Origin: Spinacia oleracea
Lineage: Eukaryota > Streptophyta > Magnoliopsida > Caryophyllales > Amaranthaceae
Assembly: GCF_020520425.1 (NCBI RefSeq)
Contig: NC_079489.1
Location: 17,694,001 to 17,758,000 of the forward strand
DNA length: 64,000 nucleotides
Reading direction: 5' to 3'
Shown here: positions 34,701-46,626 of the stretch, piece after piece
Layout of the letters: each line of letters starts with the position of its first letter
Position numbering within the stretch: the stretch's first letter is position 1
The notes under the pieces: generated by a model
Database searches by the model: none
Told to the model about the DNA's origin: nothing
What the model saw: only the letters and a program-made list of their open reading frames with translations
Position numbers and translations under genes: made by a program

Positions 34701-37700
34701 TGCGGTTCACAACCTATGAATCCAACTTCTGTTGTGTATCGCTTGATTATCTTTGAAACACTAGGTGCTCCAGTTCTGATATTCCAGGTTCTCCTCCATT
34801 CTGTGAGAAAATTTTTGTAATCCTCGGTATCATGGTCAAACTTGGACTCAATGATTCTGCGACCACCCATTTGAAGACCGTACACAATGTGTACATCATC
34901 CACCTCCAATCGGATTGTGTTACCACGCGGTAAGTACAGTGTTGAAGAATTTTCTTCATACTGATCAAGAAGCCAATAACAAAATGCCTGCATTCATATT
35001 TAAAATTTAATTAAGTTTTGAACATCGTTATTTATATATTGAACATGCTACATTAAGATATGAACATCAACCTAAACAAAACTGTGTTTTTTACTTTTTA
35101 ACATTTTTAAAAACTAAAAATTACCTGGTCATTTTGGGGCAGATTAACAGTGAGCAATGGTCCTAACCCGATTTCTTGAATAGCGTTTCTTTGATTTTCG
35201 GTTAGTTTAGGAACCCATTCCATAAAAGCTGTATGATTAACCCTCACCCCTGTCTTTTTGATATCCTTTTTCTTCTGATCCTCTTCCTTGCCAGCTTTAC
35301 GAACTGGAGTTTCTGTCTTTTGTATGACTTGTTTTTGTGTATTCCTTTTCGTTGACGGGTTATTGTCATCGTCTCTATCACTATCAGAATGTTCTGACAA
35401 CTGTGTAATGTTGACATCCTCATCATCTTCATCATCATCTTCAGATGAGGACACATTCTCACTTCCCTCATATTCAGGCTCCATATCATTCTCCATATCA
35501 TTTGCAGATGTTCTTGTCATTCTCTTTTCGAAAGAGAAATTCGTCACATTTTTCTCCTTTTGCTTCCTATTAGCAATATGCTTTCTTTTCGATGGAGGTT
35601 CATCTTCAACTTCATCCTGCTTTGCTTTCTCCTTCTCTATCCTTGCAACCTCCAATTCAGCCTTCTTCTTTTCGGCTGCCAATTCAGCTTTCTTTTTTTC
35701 TGCTGCCAATTTTGCAGCTTCCCTCTCGGCCTTCCTTCTTTCAGCTAACTCTTTTAAAGCTAATTTCTTTCTTTCAGCTTCTTCTTTCGCAGCTAATTTT
35801 TTAGCTTCGGCAACTTCCTTTCTCTTTTTATCAGCTTCCTCTTTTTCAGCTTTTTTCCTTTCAGTTTCCGCTTTTTTCCTTTCAGCTTCCTCTTTCTTCT
35901 TAATATCAGCTTCCTCTTTCTTCTTCCTCTCAGCTTCCTTTATCAACCTCTCATCTTCCTCTTTTTTCTTCCTCTCATCTTCTTGTTTTCTTTTTCTTTC
36001 AGCTTCTTCAGCTATAGCAGCCTCTCTCATCTTCTCCATTTCAAAATCATCTTTTTTCTTTTGTTGCTGCTTCTTTATTTTTAATGCTATTGCTTCTGGA
36101 CTTGCCATTTCATTCCTACACCACATATGGTGAATATGAACATTAGTTTTTGGAAGTTGAACATAGGTTGTAGTAAGTTGAACATAAGTTGTACTAGGTT
36201 ATTATAGGTTTAACATTGTTATCAAATTGTTGAACATGAGCCCTAAAAAACTGAATACCACAATTTATCCAACAAATATAGTTATTATTTACAAATTGAT
36301 CAATATTTTTTAAAATATGAACATGATATTTTAAAAGTTGAACATGAGTTTTGCTAATAATGATCCTTTAAAAACATTTGAACTTGAGATTTCAAACATT
36401 GAACATGATCCTTTAGGAACTGAACATCCCAAAACTAAAGACAATAACAATAGAATATTTATTCAGAACGTAATAAGATCAAATTATTACCTTCCAGGGG
36501 ACATACTTATCCTGCGATTGTTATGCTGAATATGCTTTTTGTGTTTAGAAAACTTCAATACTTTACGCAGAATCCTTGTCCTAGCAGCATGCATACCATC
36601 GTCATTGTCTTCCTCCTGAACCGTAGCAGCTTGAACCACAGCAGCTTGAACCGGAGCAGCTTGAACCGGAGCAGTTTGAACTGGATCAATAACTTTTTCA
36701 GCTGGAGCTTTTACTGTGAATGTAATTTTGGACTTTTTCTGATTCTTTGGTTGAGGGTTCCTATATAAACAACAACTTTTTAAAATTATAAACCATATAG
36801 GAACAAAATTCCTGCATTCATATTTTAAAAAAATTAACGTTTTGAACATGATTCATTGTATGTTGAACATTATAAGTTAAGAATTTGAACATCAATCTAA
36901 ACAAAAGTGAATAGCACACTGAACAATTTTAAACATCAATTGAACATTACTGATAATATATTGAACACGATGAATTAGGAAATGAACATATAAAATGCAT
37001 GAAATCAAAAAAGCAGCAACTCCAACAACAGCACCACAAACCACAACAACATTTGATAATATTTATATTCTAATTATAAAAGTGAATATAAACAGTTACA
37101 TACGCATCATTCACGGTTTCCTCCATATATGATTCATTTATGTTTTTCAGCAGTATTGGATCCACCACTTTTGAAGTTGTTGCAGGTTCTCGTTGCTTTC
37201 TCTTCTGTAGGATTGCTAATGGAATATGTTCTTCTGCATCGATCAGCCTGAGGCTGCAAATATAACTATTAGCTTCTTATAATGATCAACTGCCAAACAG
37301 TTTTGAACATAAAAATTCACTCACGTTTGAGAATCAGATTCATCTGCTGTCACTGGTTTCACAGAATTCAACGGTTTTGGATTTCTGCACAGACAAATCA
37401 AACCAAAAAATTTTTTACAACATATATGAACATGTTATTTATTATAACCTATTTGAACATGATGTCTCACATTTTGAACATTTTTTTCATATTTTGAACA
37501 TGAATATTTCATGCTTCCACACGCTCTAGAACAATGATAATATTTAGATAGGGACACTTCAGATCTTATAGTAAATGATAATGAACATTTGGTCCAAAAC
37601 TATGAACATGATCAATTTCAAAACGTAAATTCACATACAACTTCTAAATTGAGTAAAAAATGTTTAGAACGCTTAAATTCACTTACAACACAGCATCTGC

Positions 37701-37800
37701 AGTACTCGATTCCACTCGATTGTTCTTTTTTCTGGAAAATGCAAAAAATTATGAACAAAAATCAAATAAAAATGTTCAAACGCGAAAAATTATGAAAAAA
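31785..37800 (+). repeat. Dense dispersed TGAACAT motif, right part of the MULE
   Basis: Dozens of TGAACAT(T/A) copies fill the introns and flanks of the ULP1-like gene. I count about eleven between 32370 and 32670 and about fifteen between 33430 and 33720. Nearly all read on the + strand, which is antisense to this gene. Exons are largely free of them. One reverse copy is near 37770. Frames rich in Cys-Ser-Glu on the minus strand here (33416-33625) are products of the repeat. Confidence 0.85.
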
Positions 37801-37916
37801 AATCAAATTAAAATCTGGAAAACGCGATAAATTATGTACGTTACTTACTTTTGCATTTTTCCTCTATTAAATGTAATTTTTGTTCTACTGAGCTTCACTT
37901 CATCACGGATATCCAT
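31954..37916 (-). pseudogene. ULP1-like gene of the MULE, 5' half
   Basis: Exons inferred from open frames and AG/GT sites, minus strand: 37916-37856 (start MDIRDEVKLSRTKITF), 37734-37688, 37384-37325, 37254-37105, 36760-36492 (PVQAAPVQAAVVQAA repeat), 36117-35126 (Lys/Glu-rich coiled coil with AERKKKEEA-type repeats, then an acidic SEDDDEDDEDV stretch), 34990-34482 (PRGNTIRLEVDDVHIVYGLQ domain typical of MULE-borne ULP1 proteins), 34044-33741 (Gln/Val repeat VQQLVQQPVQQNVQ), 33392-32790, 32374-32223 and 32117-31954 (EVLYFDGENSIDRDEM, start of the peptidase region). The catalytic part is at 7786-8640, beyond the 23-kb copia insertion. The 5' half has no obvious stop, so inactivation comes from the insertion and from frameshifts in the 3' half. 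The role in transposition of such proteins is unknown. Confidence 0.68.
32506..32650. repeat. Tandem repeat of about 73 bp carrying TGAACAT
   Basis: Two nearly identical units containing TGAACATTTACACAAAACC, TATATAAGTAA, ACTTCAAAATATATGATT and TGAACATATGACATTAAAAG. They lie in an intron of the ULP1-like gene. This suggests local duplication is one way the motif multiplied. Confidence 0.75.
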
Positions 37917-38257
37917 TTTTAGGGTTTCGAATTTTCCGAAACCGCCTCGATGTTCAGTTTTGTCACTGAATTGCGCTTTTGAACTGCAAATCGAGGTTTT
38001 ATAGAGCGAAATTGACGGTTTGAAGTGAGAGAGTGGGCGGTTTGATGAGAGAGAGGGAGGTTTGATGAGAGAGAAAATGGCGTGATGTTGAGGAGAGAGA
38101 AAATGTCGAATTCTCTTCCAAATGACGTCAGATAATGCTTTTATACCTGTTGCTGGTAAGAAGCATGTGCTTCGCGCTTGCAATTTAATGATGAAACGAC
38201 GCTGTTTAGTTGCATATGCAATTTAATGATGAAACGACGCTATCTATATATTAATAA

Positions 38258-38270
38258 TTAATACTTTATC
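38258..38270. repeat. Candidate target-site duplication, right copy
   Basis: TTAATACTTTATC, identical to 3669-3681. It ends 99 bp before the ATG of the TBC gene. Confidence 0.6.
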
Positions 38271-38369
38271 GACCAAAAAAACTTAGCAAAAGAGCCTTAA
38301 ATAAATAACAAGAACAAAGAAAATGCACATGAAAATGTTCGTTACTTGTTACAGAGAAGTGTAACAAAA

Positions 38370-41300
38370 ATGAAGAACACTGTAAACAACCCAGCTGATG
38401 ATGATGATACCAACAAAGACGCAGTTTCTACTCTCGATTCTCGCTTCAATCAAACCCTCAAAAGTGTTCAAGGGTAATTTCTCTACTATTTTTTATCGCA
38501 AAGATTTGATTTTTTGAACTCCCATTTGTTCATATAGATTTGATCTGTGTGTAAAAACTCATAATTTTCAATAATTTGTATGATTTTTTGGGCATTTTAT
38601 TGTAATTTTTGGATGCCCATTTGGGAAATGTTCTCAGATCTCTTTGATTTTGTGTTATTTGAAATTGGTGAAGTTACTTTTTGTGTGTTCTTGATTTATG
38701 CGAAATTGTGATTAGAATTGTGAGCATTTCTCATTGTTTGTCAAATATAAAGAGGGTGAATTTTGTGCAGTGTTTTTAATTTGATTTGATCTTTGTTGTC
38801 TTTGTTTAGAGTTTCAGTAATTTTATAGTTAGGCTTAACTAATTGGATTTCTGGGTTTTACCCAGATACACACATTTGTCCCTTTTCACAAAACCTAGAA
38901 ACATATCCTTTCGAGTTGTTCTTTAAACATTGAGGAAGAATTCTGCTTCATATTTTACTCTCCCTGCTGACTGATCCGAATTCGGCTAGTGGAATGTTTT
39001 TGGAGCCTTAAGTATCTGAAACCTTATATTATGATGAAGATTGTTTCATTCTCTATTAAAAGTACATTGATCGATCACTGTGGATTTTAAGTTAGGAAAA
39101 AAATACTGGGATTTGTTTATTTGCACAGGGATGCTTATTCATACGATGGAAACCTGGACTGCAATTTTCTGTTTGCAGAATAGTATTAGTGTGAATGTAT
39201 GATACTTGCTTTTTTACCCCCCTTAATGTTGCACTTTTATGCACTTGTACTGTTATTTATTTTGCCTTGGAATTGGAGTATCGAGACTTTTTACTTTAAC
39301 TTGAGTAAAGACATCGTTTAGAACTAATATATGAGGTGCATTGTCTCTTAATTTTGATTTGATAAATCATAGGTTGCTTAAAGGACGCAGTTTTCCTGGA
39401 AAAGTATTGCTGAGCCGCCGAACAGAACCTTTTGATGCTTCTAGCATACATGGATCTCCTCGAGGAGAATATGGAAGGACTTTCTCTCAAAATGATGCTG
39501 GACCAAGCGAACAGGAGGATGACTCTGTTGAGGCAAGATGAACGGAATCTCTCCTTATCTATTTTCTTTACTTGTGGTGAACGCATTTTTCAATCTTTTG
39601 ATTCTGGATGCAGGAACAGTCTCCAAAGACAGATGGTAATGAGTCTAATGATTACAGTGCTTCTCTCAGTAAGTCAAAACCTTCACCGTCTCCCGTCAAT
39701 ACACCCGGGGACTCCCAGAAGACTTTGTTAAGTGCAAGATCTACAGATACAGCAAGGGTTATGAAGTTTAAAAAGGAGCTTTCGGCACCAACAGTTACTT
39801 TAGGTACTGGAACTGGTATTTTTGTGTGCATGCTAGTCTGTTGTCAGCTAATGATAAAATCAGACAGTGTATTCCCTCATAATGAAAATAGAAAACCAGA
39901 CAGAATATAGAGGTGTATATCTTATTTAGATATGCAGCTCGAACGAGATAGCTACAGCCTACAAGCAGAGTTCAACCCCGATATAAATTTTTGTTACTTT
40001 AGACCTCGGTTCTATATTCACTGAATATGATGCTTTCTTGGGTTACTGCTGTAGATAACAACTTCATCTTTTGAATTGTTGGGCTGTGTTGTCTAGCCAG
40101 CACGGTTTCATGGCTCACCACGAAGGCAGGAGGGCGAGTCTACAGTAATTGGTCTTTGTACACGGCCTGTAGGGAATTGCCCATTTATATAGGGATGTTC
40201 ATACATTATTTGTTATATCATCCTCTGATTACGTCAAGTTGAAAGAAATATACAGTGTGTCATTACTTTGAAGTTAATGCATTATTAAATAAGCCAATGC
40301 TGAATTTGTTGGGTTAGGTGGACCTTTTTTATTTTTAGGTGTATGTTCATGCTACCTCTTTGAAGGTTAATCTTTTATCAAGTTAATTTAAGTAACTTAA
40401 GATAGAGAATGTCATCACTGGTTTTCATTAATGTCTGCTTGCTCCTATTCTCTTGTTAATGAGCCTTCGACTAGGTTGCTTGATGTAGACATGTAGTTAG
40501 TTATCTTATAGTCCATTGTCCCCTTTTCCTGCAAAGTAATAATAATGGATATTATGGCGGTATTTTTTTTTACTTGGATAATTCTTTCTTTTTGTTCATG
40601 GAGGCTCTTTTGTGAATTTGTGACGCAGCTCCTTGACTGAGCCTAACATGTATATGGATTCAATTATTGGTTGTTATGTATACTCAGTTTTGAAGTCCAA
40701 CCATGGAATTCGAGAAATGCACTTTTGTTTGGGTAAATGGTTTTATGTTGCCCTGGATTAACAAAACATCTTTGCCTAGATAAAAACATTGTCTTTCAAT
40801 ATTTATATTTTCAGATGGATGATCTACAGATGCTACTTAGAATGGTTGTGTTTAGAATTCGTTTGGTTGGGATTGAGTGTTGTATTTTGATGTCGAATAG
40901 AGTGCCCCGTGTTTCAAGATTCCTGACTTCTGAATGCCTGACTACAATTTTGTAAATTTCATGAAGTTTCCAAGTAAAATGTGCTCATGGTTCTAACGTC
41001 TGAGTTGACTAAGGGACACCTGATTACCTGTTAGCTCTTTTTTTGCTTTACTCGATTGATTAAGTGCTGATTATGAAGTATCAACTCATAGAGTCCCCTT
41101 CTAATTGTTTTCCGTTCTGCAGAAAACTTGCGGGCGCTAGCTTGGAATGGTGTGCCATCTTACATGCGCCCTGTTGTCTGGAGACTCCTTTTGGTAAGAT
41201 TTTGCGGTTCTGTGTTTGACTGTAAGTAACTCAGTGACACATTCCTTTAAATGTAGGGCAAGGATTTTTTTCAGACCTTTTGTAGATTTTAGCAGCAATA

Positions 41301-44300
41301 AGATGGTGAGATTTTGTGTTTAGTAGAACCACATGGTTTCATTGGGGTGACTGCATTATTTATGCAAGTTTAGTGAATAGAACATGTGGCAGATGTGGGT
41401 ATGTATAAAGCTGGCTGATACCCTGGGTATCTTGAAGAGCTGGGTTGTAAGTTGAAGTATTTACAGGGCTGTGAAGTGAGTAAAAGTCAAGCAAATAAAG
41501 GAAGCACAATATATGTGATTGCTCCGTTTGTATAATTATTTTCCATAGTTATTCAGGTTATAAGTTGAAGTACTTGTGGGGTAGTGCTATAAGAAAAAGA
41601 GCAATTCCGAGCAAGGAAAACGAAATACTTGTGCACGTTTTATCTGTCAAATTATTTCCTTATTTTTTCTTGTTCATTGATGGCTAGAGAACAGGTAGAC
41701 TTGCTGGTCCCATTAGAGCCACTCTTTGTTTTCTTCTTTCTACTCTTTCTAGTTAGGAGTTGAAGCATCAAACCCTAATCTCAAGCACATTAAATAAATA
41801 GAACCTTTATTACCTTTTATATGGTCTCTTTGCACAGGTAATTTTTGTCAATGCTTATTCTTGGGGTTCTACAGTGACCTTCTAGCCTTGTTGTCAGAGC
41901 TGGAAACACTGTGCTTCTGCAGTATCTTAGTCCAGATACAAGATTGTTAGGATAGGTTCAAGCATCTGTTCTACCAAAACCTTCTAGTGCAAATTATCCC
42001 AATTACCCAAGTACCTTGCGTTCTATCACTTCGGTGTTTCTAGGTGAGGTTCCCACCTATTTTTGAGTGGGTGGGTGGCTCAAATGGATACAAACTTATT
42101 CATGTAATAGCTAAGAGGCAAATTTCATTAGAGCATCGACTGAAAGCGTTGACTTATTTTCTATTTGTGGTAGAGAGCGTTACTAGGACATATAATAATA
42201 CTTCATTAAGTCCAAATCCCAAGCTATGACATTTAATTTAATACATTTCTTCAAATGAGTTCTTGCATGTAATAGGAACTCAAAGTAGCCAATGTCTTTA
42301 TGTGCATGTAGGGAACCTTGCATTGACACTATCTATTATGTCATGCATTGTAGTACTCTATAAATTTCTGAAACAATTTGTCTTCTACAGTATGTATTAG
42401 TAAATGTTAACAAAAATCTGATTATTTTGTAAGGTTTCTTTGTTACTGCATGTTTTTATTCAGTTGTAAAATGAATGTATTTTTATTGGTTATAAGTTTG
42501 AACATGAACTGACAACAGGGATATGCACCACCTAATTCAGATAGACGGGAAGGAGTTCTGAGGAGGAAACGTCTTGAGTATCTTGATTGTGTGGCGCAGT
42601 ACTACGACATTCCAGATACGGAGCGTTCAGATGATGAAATCAACATGCTTCGCCAGGTGTGCTATGCTTAGTATGTTGTCTTTGTTTCTTTTTCATGTAC
42701 TTTCTGTAGTCCTGATACATTCTCCTGTCTAATGGGCTCTCTATGACTCGAATAGATTCAAGTTGACTGTCCCAGAACTGTACCTGATGTAGCTTTCTTT
42801 CAGCAACCTGCTGTCCAGAAATCTTTGGAGCGGATACTCTACACTTGGTCTGTAGTTAAATCTGTTTGCTATTTCATGTATTTAGTTAGCAAGATCTTCA
42901 TGTTCTTGGTTTCCGCTTTCCACTTGTTCCAATTAAAAATCTTCTCAAGTGTTGTATGCTCATTTCAGCATGTTAATTTGTGTCACCAGGGCCATCCGAC
43001 ATCCTGCTAGTGGATATGTTCAAGGAATAAATGATCTTGTGACACCATTTCTAGTTGTATTCTTGTCTGAACAATTAGAAGGAAGCATTGATACTTGGTC
43101 ATCTTTGGACTTAACGGAAGATAAAATTGCTGACGTCGAGGCTGACTGCTATTGGTGCCTCTCAAAATTGCTTGATGGTATGCAAGATCATTACACATTT
43201 GCCCAACCAGGAATCCAGAGACTTGTTTTTAAACTGAGGGAATTGGTTCGGAGGATTGATGGTATGTCTTACTCGTTAGCTCCCTATTTGTCTTTGTCAT
43301 AATTCTATTATGATTTTTTGGCTTTGCATCTTCAAATTAATGACACTGTCATCCACGAGCATTTTTTCAGGCACTAGCGTTCAGAAGAGTGGTTTCTGTT
43401 TTACTCCAATATTTGGTGTTTGGAAAATTAGAGTTCAAGGATAGACATTAATGCTATCAGTAGTATCGATAGGAGGCTAATGAAAGTAACTTTTGGGGGT
43501 TAGAGGCAGTTAGAGCTATAGAGGTAGTGACGGAGAGTGTTGTACTTCATAATTTTGTGTACAAATACCATTTTCACTTTTACACCTTTTATAGCCTTAT
43601 TGTTTTGAAAAATTGCTTCATGTCCTCTTATGTTAAAATATTCTTAGCAGCTAGCTCAACCATTAAATTTTGCCTATAAATTCCTGCTCCACTCAATCTG
43701 TTTGTCTGGCCAGTAATAGCTAATTGCTAACCCCTGAGTTTGAGAACATGTCGTAATGTATTAAACATTTAATTTTGGATTTGTTTGGAGTTGCATTTCC
43801 ACATTATTCTTCCACTGGTCAATAACTGACCATCTGCTATGCAGGGACAAACAACTGTTTCAATTTTCTTTTTCACACATCACACATCACAGTGAAAATT
43901 TATTCTGGTGTCTGCAATTTCAATGTTCAGAGTTCCCCTTGATATTTCTCGATGTTTGGATCAGCTACACAATGAATTAACACAAAGAAATAAATAGGAT
44001 TATGTTTTCACTACATTGACTTGTTCTGTTTTTCATGTATCTATGTTAGCCTCGTTGTTTTGCCTGAAAAGTTTGTCAGTATTTTCTAACAAAAAGTGAA
44101 GTAGGAATGAAAATGAATCATAAAAAAGTTATCCTAGGCTCCTAGCCTTCTTTGTTGTGCACTTGTTATTTCCTTTGTGGAGGGGGAGGAGATGTATACC
44201 AAATGGGCATAAACCGAATCCTAATCCTAATCCCCCCGGTTTCGTGTCTACAGGGTGTTAGGGTTGCTAATCTTTCTATCCTACATAGTACATTCATTCA

Positions 44301-44996
44301 TAACATCTCTCTTTTGTTTTTAATCCCAAAAATTGTCTCATTCATTTCTTCTCTTATTTTATGAAAAACTGGAACAGAACCTGTTTCAAAACATATGGAA
44401 GAGCATGGTCTTGAGTTCCTCCAGTTTGCGTTCCGGTGGTTCAATTGTCTTCTAATACGTGAGGTTTGTTTTGTCATCTCTACGTTTATACTAGTACGCA
44501 TGTTATTTTCCTGAGATAAATTTAGAGCTGCAAATCAGAAATCATGTTATCTGAGTAATGTAACCTTAATCTTGACACTGTCAGAAATCATGTTATCTGA
44601 ATAATCTAACCTCAATCTTGACACTGTCCTGGCTTTCTGGTGTGGGATTGTTAGATCCCATTCTCCCTCGTGAACCGCCTTTGGGATACATATCTTGCAG
44701 AAGGTGATGCACTGCCTGATTTTCTCGTGTACATAGCAGCCAGTTTTGTTTTGACAGTAAGTTGACTTTCTTCCTAATAATAAACATTCACATGTATAGA
44801 GAGAATACGGAAGATTCTAAACTTTTGTCCATAGTGGTCCGATAAGGTCCACAAACTTGATTTCCAGGAAATGGTGATGTTCCTTCAGCACCTTCCAACT
44901 CTGAATTGGGGAGATCAGGAATTGGAGATGGTACTTTCAAGAGCTTATATGTGGCATACCATGTTCAACAGTTGTCCGAGCCACTTAGCTAGCTAG
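38370..44996 (+). CDS. TBC-domain Rab GTPase-activating protein (TBC1D22-like)
   Basis: Exons by open frame and splice sites: 38370-38474, 39373-39532, 39614-39803, 41123-41193, 42519-42656, 42756-42847, 42990-43261, 44378-44463, 44655-44756, 44835-44996 (stop TAG 44994-44996). The N-terminus carries a GLLKGRSFPGKVLL motif and a Ser-rich linker. The TBC domain starts NLRALAWNGVPSYMRPVVWRLLL, has the arginine-finger region IQVDCPRT and the glutamine-finger motif GYVQGINDL, and ends LPTLNWGDQELEMVLSRAYMWH. It should stimulate GTP hydrolysis by a Rab at Golgi or endosomal membranes. Two oddities: intron 2 appears to be GC-AG (GCAAGA at 39533), and a run of five A at 38460-38464 puts the conserved DSRFNQTL peptide one frame away from the following VQGLLKG; an in-frame ATG exists at 38398. 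The MULE border is just upstream. Confidence 0.88.
44536..44627. repeat. Tandem duplication of 46 bp in a TBC gene intron
   Basis: Two units starting CAGAAATCATGTTATCTGA and ending CTTGACACTGT at 44536 and 44582, in the intron between exons 8 and 9. They differ at a few bases. No effect on splicing is evident. Confidence 0.85.
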
Positions 44997-45958
44997 TCAA
45001 TGCGGGAAATCATATACTAAATATATATATATATATATTTTGAGATACTTAGTTTTGTATGTTCCCTATTGTATTCATATAGTGGTAATTCCCATGTGAT
45101 AAAAGATGGTTTCATTTTGTTGATAATGCGGCCTTGTATCATTTTGTGTTGATTACTTTGCTCTTCATGGCATATGCGTCTTTGATATGTAATCAATTGC
45201 ATGTTATATGCTTTGCTTTTTCAACATTTGTTATCGTAATTCGATTTTGATTGAATAGAAGATTTTATTTGGCAACGTCTCATGTTGATTACTTCATTTC
45301 TCTATTGAAGGAGCCATGCAAATCAGATACTGGTTTCTGTAATCCCATGCCTAACTCCCCTTTCTTTAGCTAGTTTCCTTGAGTATACGTTTACAAGTTT
45401 TTGAATCGAATTGTTCATGCGACTCTTTTTACCTCAGGAGTCGGGACTAATGTCTATAATTTTTTTTAGGTAAGAACAAGGGACCCTACTCAACCAGAAT
45501 GTCTATAGAAATTGCATTGCATACTGTAATATTCCAGAATTACAGGTACCGTATGAGGAGAGCTTCGGCAAGAATAATGTTTCTGCTAATCCCAAACCTT
45601 TAAAATGCATGCATTGAAAATACTATGCTTGTCAATAGTGTTTTGAGTGTTAAAACCTTGTCTATTTACAAGGGATTGAAAATTGAAACCTTCCCTTTAG
45701 AAGTTCTATATTGACAATTTGCAAAGGTCTTGAGTTCAAACCCCCTAACTTACATATTCTTCTTCCTCTTTCCCCAAACCTTTAAACTTACAAAATTGTT
45801 CTACGAGTTGACATTATTTTAAATAGCAGGGTATTTCAATTGTGACTATTATTAGTAACTAAGTTACATTCTACATTCGTTAAATTAATTCTTAATTACC
45901 TAATTAGGCAACATAATTACCCAACATTATGCACAGTATCAAATAATATTTCTGCTAA

Positions 45959-46022
<64 letters not shown>

Positions 46023-46626
46023 AAGGCATATTTGCTGAATCATTAGAGCGTTACGTAGGAAAACATTATAAACCAACCAATAAGAAATAAGATTTGTAAT
46101 TTATTTTAGAATTAAAAAAATGTTTGTGACACGTAGATAACCAACCAATAAAAAATTAGATCATAGCAAATTAAAGTCGGAAGAGTCATTATTGCTGATA
46201 CTACATACATTCGTATTAGGATATACATATACTCCGTAGTAGCATATATAGAGTAGAGTTATAGTATTACGAGGGCTCCTAATACAATTGGTTTTAATGA
46301 GAATTGTGCGTGGATGATTAACAATCTTAAAAAAACACATGCAATTGTATTACACCTCTAAAATTAAATTAGTAGCATATATTGTTGGTTAAACAAATTA
46401 GTGTTCATTTATATCATAACTTAAAAGATATAATTTTAAATGATAATTTAACTAAATCCCCTGGGCGTTTTTTTAACACACGTAGTACACCAAATTTAAA
46501 TCTCAAAATACAAATAAAATTTGTATTTATTTATTTAAACGTAAATTATTATTTTTACACCCGTCAAAAAAAAAACATAACCCTTATTTTTCCTGAATAC
46601 AAAATTACATTCAAGAAACTAGAGCA
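44997..46626. other. AT-rich intergenic region downstream of the TBC gene
   Basis: Contains the TBC 3' UTR (end not determined), a short (AT)n near 45021-45040, a long (AT)n at 45961-46019 and no credible ORF. Nothing else recognised. Confidence 0.6.
45961..46019. repeat. (AT)n microsatellite
   Basis: About 58 bp of uninterrupted AT dinucleotide. Confidence 0.95.

Larger units (their letters stand above)
3682..38257. mobile_element. Large MULE-like transposon with transposase and ULP1 genes, split by a copia nest
   Basis: A 13-bp direct repeat TTAATACTTTATC lies at 3669-3681 and 38258-38270. Everything between forms one unit: a FAR1/MudrA-type transposase (4011-7424, +) facing tail to tail a ULP1-like protease gene (37916 to 7786, -). 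Removing copia element A (8671-31776 plus one 5-bp duplication) leaves about 11.5 kb, in the range known for plant MULEs carrying a ULP1 peptidase (Kaonashi-like). I see no convincing long terminal inverted repeat; the ends share only degenerate words such as CGTCGTTT. It may be a non-TIR MULE. The same dispersed TGAACAT motif occurs on both sides of the copia insertion, supporting one original element. Its right border is about 100 bp from the start codon of the TBC gene. Confidence 0.7.

Noticed and set aside
35288..36133. 281-codon Ser/Phe-rich frame on the + strand
   Set aside because: It is the antisense shadow of the Lys/Glu-rich coiled-coil exon of the ULP1-like gene. Coiled-coil codons read backwards give Ser/Phe/Leu.
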